IMG/VR virus record: IMGVR_UViG_3300025009_002472
Coordinates: 1-27,389 of that record
DNA: 27,389 nucleotides
Direction: 5' to 3' (one strand)
DNA from: a virus
Below, piece after piece: positions 24,526 to 27,389 of the stretch. Position 1 is the stretch's first letter. Every line of letters begins with the position of its first letter. The notes under the pieces are model-generated. The model saw only the letters and a program-made list of their open reading frames with translations, was not told where the DNA came from and did no database searches. The position numbers were made by a program, and so were the translations under genes.

Positions 24526-24860
24526 CCGTCATAGCCCCAATCACGACCATCAACTTGGTACCGGTGATAATAGATCTTCACCACTTTCCCGTTTTCGTCA
24601 CGGTCAACAAACTGCTCGCCGCACACGGGGCAGTTGAATTCGCGCATGATCAGCGGAATGTCAATATCGAACACCAGGGGGATATATTCCGTTTTGCTGA
24701 ATGACGTGCGGCTGGTGCCCCAGAGCCGCAGAAACAGGTTGGTACGACATTCCGGACAATAGATGCAATCTCCTGCCGGCGGGAGCAACTGCGATTCATG
24801 CTCGCACCCGACAGCAAGCAGCGTAATTGCGAGGCAAATAATTACCGCGGCATAACGCAT
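24522..24860 (-). CDS. zinc-ribbon lipoprotein, first gene of the late operon (112 aa)
   Basis: The N-terminus MRYAAVIICLAITLLAVGCE is a signal peptide with a lipobox-like LAVGC, putting the lipidated cysteine at 19. Cys35/Cys38 (CPEC) and Cys77/Cys80 (CPVCGEQF) then form two CxxC knuckles of a rubredoxin-like zinc ribbon, about 38 residues apart; an extra cysteine is at 32. The C-terminus is polar with YYHRYQVDGRDWGY. The ATG follows a strong AAGGAGACCAC site. It is the first gene after the attachment region, a usual site for accessory genes. A lipid-anchored envelope protein expressed with the packaging genes could be a superinfection-exclusion factor, but that is inference. A zinc ribbon on a lipoprotein is unusual. 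Confidence 0.7.
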   Translation of the reverse strand: MRYAAVIICLAITLLAVGCEHESQLLPPAGDCIYCPECRTNLFLRLWGTSRTSFSKTEYIPLVFDIDIPLIMREFNCPVCGEQFVDRDENGKVVKIYYHRYQVDGRDWGYDG

Positions 24861-24869
24861 GTGGTCTCC

Positions 24870-24968
24870 TTAATGATAGCCCCATCTGTGTAAATTCAAC
24901 AGTTCAACAGTGCCAACCAATTCAGTGCATTGCCCCGTATATTGCGGAGCGGTCTTTCTCATTGTCAT
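24870..24968 (-). CDS. possible 32-codon leader ORF upstream of the lipoprotein
   Basis: ATG at 24968 (with a second in-frame ATG two codons on) opens a frame MTMRKTAPQYTGQCTELVGT plus 12 residues. It ends in a TAA that overlaps the AAGGAG site of the lipoprotein gene. No ribosome binding site is visible ahead of it. The stop position is suggestive of a leader peptide, but chance is a real alternative. Confidence 0.2.
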   Translation of the reverse strand: MTMRKTAPQYTGQCTELVGTVELLNLHRWGYH

Positions 24969-24988
24969 TGTGATACCACAGATTTTTA

Positions 24989-25062
24989 GGCACACTGGCA
25001 CATGAAGGCACAAAATGGCACAAAAAGGCACAAGACGACACTACAGGGCACTGCAGGGCACA
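24989..25062 (+). repeat. array of GGCACA repeats with exact 10-bp period
   Basis: GGCACA or a one- or two-base variant starts at 24989, 24997, 25007, 25017, 25027, 25037 (GACACT), 25047 (GGCACT) and 25057. From 24997 on the spacing is exactly 10 bp, about one helical turn, so all copies face the same side of the DNA. This fits a cooperative protein-binding array, for example for an excisionase or late-gene regulator, between attP and the late operon. Confidence 0.8.
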
Positions 25063-25197
25063 CCATGCCCGTTTTGTTCATCTTTTGTCTATCGATTTTG
25101 GGAAATATTAGGCAAAATGAGGACAAATGAGGAAAAACATCATCGTTAATATTGTTGGCGGTTGTCGTCGCAACTCATTGGATTACGTATACAAAAA

Positions 25198-25242
25198 TGG
25201 TGCCGAGACCCAGGATTGAACTGGGGACACCAGGATTTTCAG
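25198..25242 (-). other. attP core: 3' part of a tRNA-Phe gene
   Basis: Read on the minus strand, this is a tRNA from the anticodon loop CTGAAAA (anticodon GAA, phenylalanine) to the 3' end. It contains the anticodon-stem 3' strand TCCTG, a 5-base variable loop, the T arm CCCAG-TTCAATC-CTGGG, the acceptor strand TCTCGGC, discriminator A and encoded CCA. The D arm, the 5' acceptor strand and the 5' anticodon stem are absent: the bases upstream (ATTTA) do not pair with TCCTG. A phage carrying the 3' end of a tRNA from the anticodon loop on, next to its integrase, is the standard signature of integration into that tRNA gene. Insertion would restore the tRNA. Confidence 0.88.
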
Positions 25243-25415
25243 TAAATACATGGTTCGCTATATCCGCTATAATATTGGTATTGTGCTGTCTGCAATAGGT
25301 TTTTGTAAACGTTTGTCTACCCACATTCAAAATATGATGCCATAAACATCAGTTTTCGCGCCAACAACAACAGGATTAGGCCGACTATAATTTCTCCCAG
25401 TTGATTTTGCTTGGC

Positions 25416-25487
25416 TGAAAACTGCTTTTGTCGATGGAGATTCGATTTGGTTTCTTGCCGGTCAAATGTCAGTGTGAAAACTGCTTT
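25416..25487 (+). repeat. 13-bp direct repeat TGAAAACTGCTTT, two copies 59 bp apart
   Basis: Identical TGAAAACTGCTTT copies at 25416-25428 and 25475-25487 each run straight into a TTTGTC-type site, so the two form a composite ~20-bp repeat. They lie just beyond the integrase stop. They are candidates for composite integrase/accessory-factor sites in the right attP arm. Confidence 0.75.
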
Positions 25488-25529
25488 GTCTACCAGTTGT
25501 TCACCGTGCGCAGGCAAAACGCGGAAAAA

Positions 25530-26918
25530 CTATTTTTTCTTCGGCTCGTCAAGCCAATGCAAAATAACGCTCACGCTGCCGGCTGGCGCGCCGAGTTGCT
25601 GCAGCTTCATCACCTTTTCCCGCACTTCATCCGGGTTTGCGCACGGCTGCTGCTGATCAGCCTCAGTTATTTTGTATGTCCTGCCGTACAGGTCGATCGC
25701 CTTGGTCCGGTGCACATACCGATCCAGCAGGATGCTTTTGCTGTGCCCCATGTGGTCCGCCACGGCCAGCAGGTAATCACCCATCGATACCCCCGCCGGC
25801 GGCTCCTGCTCGAAAAACAGGGTCCCCCTGGTGTGCCGCAGCGCCTTCTCCGTGAACCGCGGCGCCGGGACCATGGTTGCCGCCAGCCGGCATATCTTCC
25901 AGTGGATCTGCTTCAACTGGTCGTTGTTTATCCTGTCGGTCTCCGCGATGAGCATGTCGCTATCCACCGCGGCCACGTAATCGCGGATCAGCGCCACCGC
26001 GTCATCAGACAGCCACACCCGGCGCATGTTGGTGAACGCATCACTTTTCTGGTTCTTGGTCATGCCGGTATTGGGTGATATCAGCAGGTGCCCGGCATCC
26101 AGCCGCAGGTTTTCCCGGCGCGCGCGGAGTATTTCGGTGGGCCGCTGGCCAGTGTCCGCCGCGATATTGTGGGTGATCGCCCGGCGGTCAGCCGTTTTGT
26201 ACACCTCGAATGCGGCCAGCCGATACGCCGCCAGCTGGACCTTGCTCAGCACCCGCCGGCTGTCCACCTGGGTGGGTTTGCTGGGTGCCGGCATGATCCC
26301 CGCCTCAGCAATGATCTTCCGCACGTGTCGTGATGGCTCAACCATCCTCCTGCGCACGAAGTAATCGTAGACCACCGACAACGTGCAAAGGTCGCGCCGG
26401 ATAGTGTTGTTGCTTTTCCCGTCCTCATGCCGGTGCGCAATGAAGTCAGACAGGATTGCCATATCGATATCGGAAAGCCGGTAATCGCCAAGATATCTGA
26501 TCAGCGACGGCAGGCGCAATTCAGCTTCAATCCCCCTGTCACTGCTGGTGTATTTGATGATCCCGTCACCTGTTTTTCCTATGGCCGTGAGCGGGGATCC
26601 TTTGCCATCGGTGAGTGAATCGATCGCCTCTTTGAAATAGCTCTTCTGCCACCGGTCAGGAACGATACCCACCTTCTTCTGCAATGATTCAACCCGCAGC
26701 AGATCGCGGACCTTGACGGCTATGCGGATATCGTAGATCGGCCTACCTTCAAAATCGATGAACCGCCATTTCCTTTTGTGCACGACAACCATGCGCGGCC
26801 GGCCGGCATGATCAGACCGCAGCGGCATGCAATAAATGCTCTGCTCGCCTTTACCCGCCAGACGATGGCCAGCGGGATAAATATACTTCCAATATCGGTG
26901 TTTCTTCACGGATGGCAT
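25530..26918 (-). CDS. int: tyrosine recombinase, phage integrase (462 aa)
   Basis: It catalyses site-specific recombination between attP and a tRNA-Phe attB. The catalytic domain occupies about residues 220-415. It has Arg259 in TGQRPTEIL, a beta-hairpin lysine around TKNQK (288-291), KALRHTRG with Arg361, His392 in DHMGHSKS and nucleophile Tyr401 in DRYVHR. The usual His of the HxxR box is Lys358 here, a tolerated substitution in some family members. Residues about 80-210 look like an N-terminal core-binding helical domain (LSDFIAHRHEDGKSNNTIRRD). A 61-residue tail follows the tyrosine. The first ~75 residues are basic and may bind arm sites. The ATG has AGGA upstream and overlaps a small membrane ORF. 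The tRNA-Phe attachment core lies about 290 bp downstream of its stop. Confidence 0.93.
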   Translation of the reverse strand: MPSVKKHRYWKYIYPAGHRLAGKGEQSIYCMPLRSDHAGRPRMVVVHKRKWRFIDFEGRPIYDIRIAVKVRDLLRVESLQKKVGIVPDRWQKSYFKEAIDSLTDGKGSPLTAIGKTGDGIIKYTSSDRGIEAELRLPSLIRYLGDYRLSDIDMAILSDFIAHRHEDGKSNNTIRRDLCTLSVVYDYFVRRRMVEPSRHVRKIIAEAGIMPAPSKPTQVDSRRVLSKVQLAAYRLAAFEVYKTADRRAITHNIAADTGQRPTEILRARRENLRLDAGHLLISPNTGMTKNQKSDAFTNMRRVWLSDDAVALIRDYVAAVDSDMLIAETDRINNDQLKQIHWKICRLAATMVPAPRFTEKALRHTRGTLFFEQEPPAGVSMGDYLLAVADHMGHSKSILLDRYVHRTKAIDLYGRTYKITEADQQQPCANPDEVREKVMKLQQLGAPAGSVSVILHWLDEPKKK

Positions 26919-27034
26919 ATAAATCCTATCACTGTTATAGTGAGCCCCATAAACAACATCAATGGGCAGAACACAGCCAGTGTGGCGAACAACACGTAGT
27001 ATGCTAGTATGAATATGGCCGTCAACACATTCAC
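26906..27034 (-). CDS. small two-span hydrophobic protein upstream of integrase (42 aa, GTG start)
   Basis: A GTG at 27034 overlaps the preceding stop in a GTGA junction, and the frame runs 42 codons into the integrase gene (13-base overlap). Nearly the whole product is hydrophobic (VLTAIFILAYYVLFATLAVF, then LMLFMGLTITVIGFIC), enough for two membrane spans. It fills the gap between two supported genes exactly. The function is unknown; without comparison I cannot exclude a chance open frame. Confidence 0.45.
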   Translation of the reverse strand: MNVLTAIFILAYYVLFATLAVFCPLMLFMGLTITVIGFICHP

Positions 27035-27282
27035 GCCGCGCACCTGCGGTTGATGGCCTTCAGCAGATCGCGAAACTGGTCATCAGTGTAGCGCCGAAAA
27101 ACATTCTTCTTGCCCCGCCCCGGATTGTAGCTGTATTTGTTCAGGCTGCGATTTGCCGCCAGCAGCTTACTGATGGTGCTATAGCTCACGCTGAAGCGCT
27201 TACACTGCTCCCGCAGCGAAAATGTAGCATAGGCGAATGTGTTAAGCACCTGCTGCGCTGGCTGTACCGCTGTTGATTCCAT
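27031..27282 (-). CDS. small helix-turn-helix DNA-binding protein, excisionase/regulator-like (83 aa)
   Basis: The start at 27282 (MESTAVQ) is chosen because GGAGGAGGAGA lies directly upstream; the longer reading to 27312 would run across that site. A helix-turn-helix is visible near residues 22-45 (FSLREQCKRFSVSYSTISKL). It is followed by a basic wing-like segment (NPGRGKKNVFRRYTDDQF) and a final helix. This is the layout of MerR-like excisionase and small regulators that bend att DNA. It sits upstream of the integrase and may control integration/excision. The assignment as excisionase versus repressor is unresolved. Confidence 0.65.
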   Translation of the reverse strand: MESTAVQPAQQVLNTFAYATFSLREQCKRFSVSYSTISKLLAANRSLNKYSYNPGRGKKNVFRRYTDDQFRDLLKAINRRCAA

Positions 27283-27389
27283 TGTTCTCTCCTCCTCCGT
27301 TATTGCCATCATGAAGGCTGCTGTAAAACTCTTCGAAGTCAGACCGCTTCACCATGATCATATTGCGGCTCGGCCGCCGGGCCGGAAGG
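27242..27389 (-). CDS. C-terminal part of an excisionase-like HTH protein (cut by window edge)
   Basis: The minus-strand frame enters at the right edge as LPARRPSRNMIMVKRSDFEE and continues for 29 further residues to a TAA at 27242, overlapping the next gene by 41 bases. 'R...MI.VKRSDFEEF' is the recognisable end of HTH_17-type (excisionase family) domains, where the wing leads into 'V.RSDLE.F'. The tail is Gly/Asn/Ser-rich. With its N-terminus missing, only a tentative family call is possible. Confidence 0.5.
   Translation of the reverse strand, partial: LPARRPSRNMIMVKRSDFEEFYSSLHDGNNGGGENNGINSGTASAAGA

Larger units (their letters stand above)
25084..25494 (+). repeat. four TTTGTC-type sites flanking the att core, candidate integrase arm sites
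   Basis: Copies are TTTGTCTATC at 25084-25093 (left of the core), TTTGTCTACC at 25312-25321, TTTGTCGATG at 25427-25436 and TTTGTCTACC at 25485-25494 (right). Two copies are identical over 10 bases. Tyrosine integrases of the lambda type bind short arm sites on both sides of the core, which is the arrangement seen. Binding is inferred. Confidence 0.6.
24861..25529. other. noncoding attachment/regulatory region between integrase and late operon
   Basis: No convincing gene is present here apart from one doubtful short leader ORF. The region contains, from left to right, the ribosome binding site of the lipoprotein, a 10-bp-phased repeat array, the tRNA-Phe fragment and several copies of a TTTGTC-type motif. 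A TTG-started 66-codon frame at 25317-25517 runs through the motif copies and is not supported. I could not identify a sigma-70-like promoter for the late operon with confidence. Confidence 0.7.

Noticed and set aside
24970-24981. TGTGATACCACA as an operator palindrome
   Set aside because: Only the outer four bases of each arm pair; the centre is mismatched and no second copy was found nearby.
24861-24985. Sigma-70 promoter for the late operon
   Set aside because: Candidate boxes have poor matches or wrong spacing, or would place the start site on the ribosome binding site; none was good enough to report.
24989-25062. CRISPR array
   Set aside because: Units are 10 bp with no spacers of normal length and no cas genes are seen; this is a short phased direct repeat.
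25198-25290. A complete tRNA-Phe gene
   Set aside because: No D arm, no 5' acceptor strand complementary to TCTCGGC, and the bases before the anticodon loop do not form the stem, so only the 3' part is present.
25317-25517. 66-codon minus-strand frame with a hydrophobic stretch (LGEIIVGLILLLLARKLMFM)
   Set aside because: It needs a TTG start with no ribosome binding site and runs through the repeated att-arm motifs, which better explain the sequence.

Overview
The window is a block of a temperate, short-tailed (podovirus-type) dsDNA phage genome. Every gene I can support lies on the minus strand, so transcription runs from high to low coordinates. The module order is the argument: small and large terminase, portal, scaffold, major capsid protein, an internal terminator, head-tail adaptor, tail nozzle, three internal/ejection proteins ending in a giant transglycosylase, then a lysis block with an amidase. 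The adaptor / nozzle / three-internal-protein order resembles T7 genes 11-12-14-15-16. Terminase ahead of portal, plus an integrase, is the arrangement of temperate podoviruses. The host is probably a diderm (a lipoprotein, Sec signal peptides and a peptidoglycan-cutting ejection protein are present). It has a CCA-encoding tRNA-Phe and strong Shine-Dalgarno use. I cannot name the taxon. Base composition is moderately GC-rich by eye, with AT-richer patches.

Right end (24861-27389): integration module. A C-terminal fragment of an excisionase-like protein, a small helix-turn-helix protein, a tiny membrane ORF and a tyrosine recombinase are overlapped head to tail. Downstream of the integrase is about 670 bp of noncoding DNA. 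It holds the 3' part of a tRNA-Phe gene (25198-25242), flanked by repeated TTTGTC-type motifs and by an array of GGCACA repeats in 10-bp register. Phage genes lie on both sides of the tRNA fragment, so this looks like attP of an unintegrated or circular genome rather than a chromosomal junction.

Centre (17126-24860): packaging and head genes, opened by a zinc-ribbon lipoprotein and a small membrane protein. A good intrinsic terminator (17068-17106) closes the head genes, as T-phi does in T7. Left half (1-17054): adaptor, nozzle, fibre/beta-helix proteins, ejection proteins and lysis genes. Many junctions are TGATG/TAATG/ATGA overlaps, implying strong translational coupling.

The most unusual features are two. 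First, at least five genes in the virion module encode textbook cleavable Sec signal peptides, and a sixth encodes a lipoprotein. Several start with the same Met-Arg-x-Ile-Ile pattern, which is unexpected for tailed-phage structural genes. Second, the 2105-residue ejection protein carries, besides transglycosylase and LysM domains, what looks like an embedded BECR-fold toxin-type nuclease in an AT-richer segment. That would be a candidate effector delivered with the DNA.
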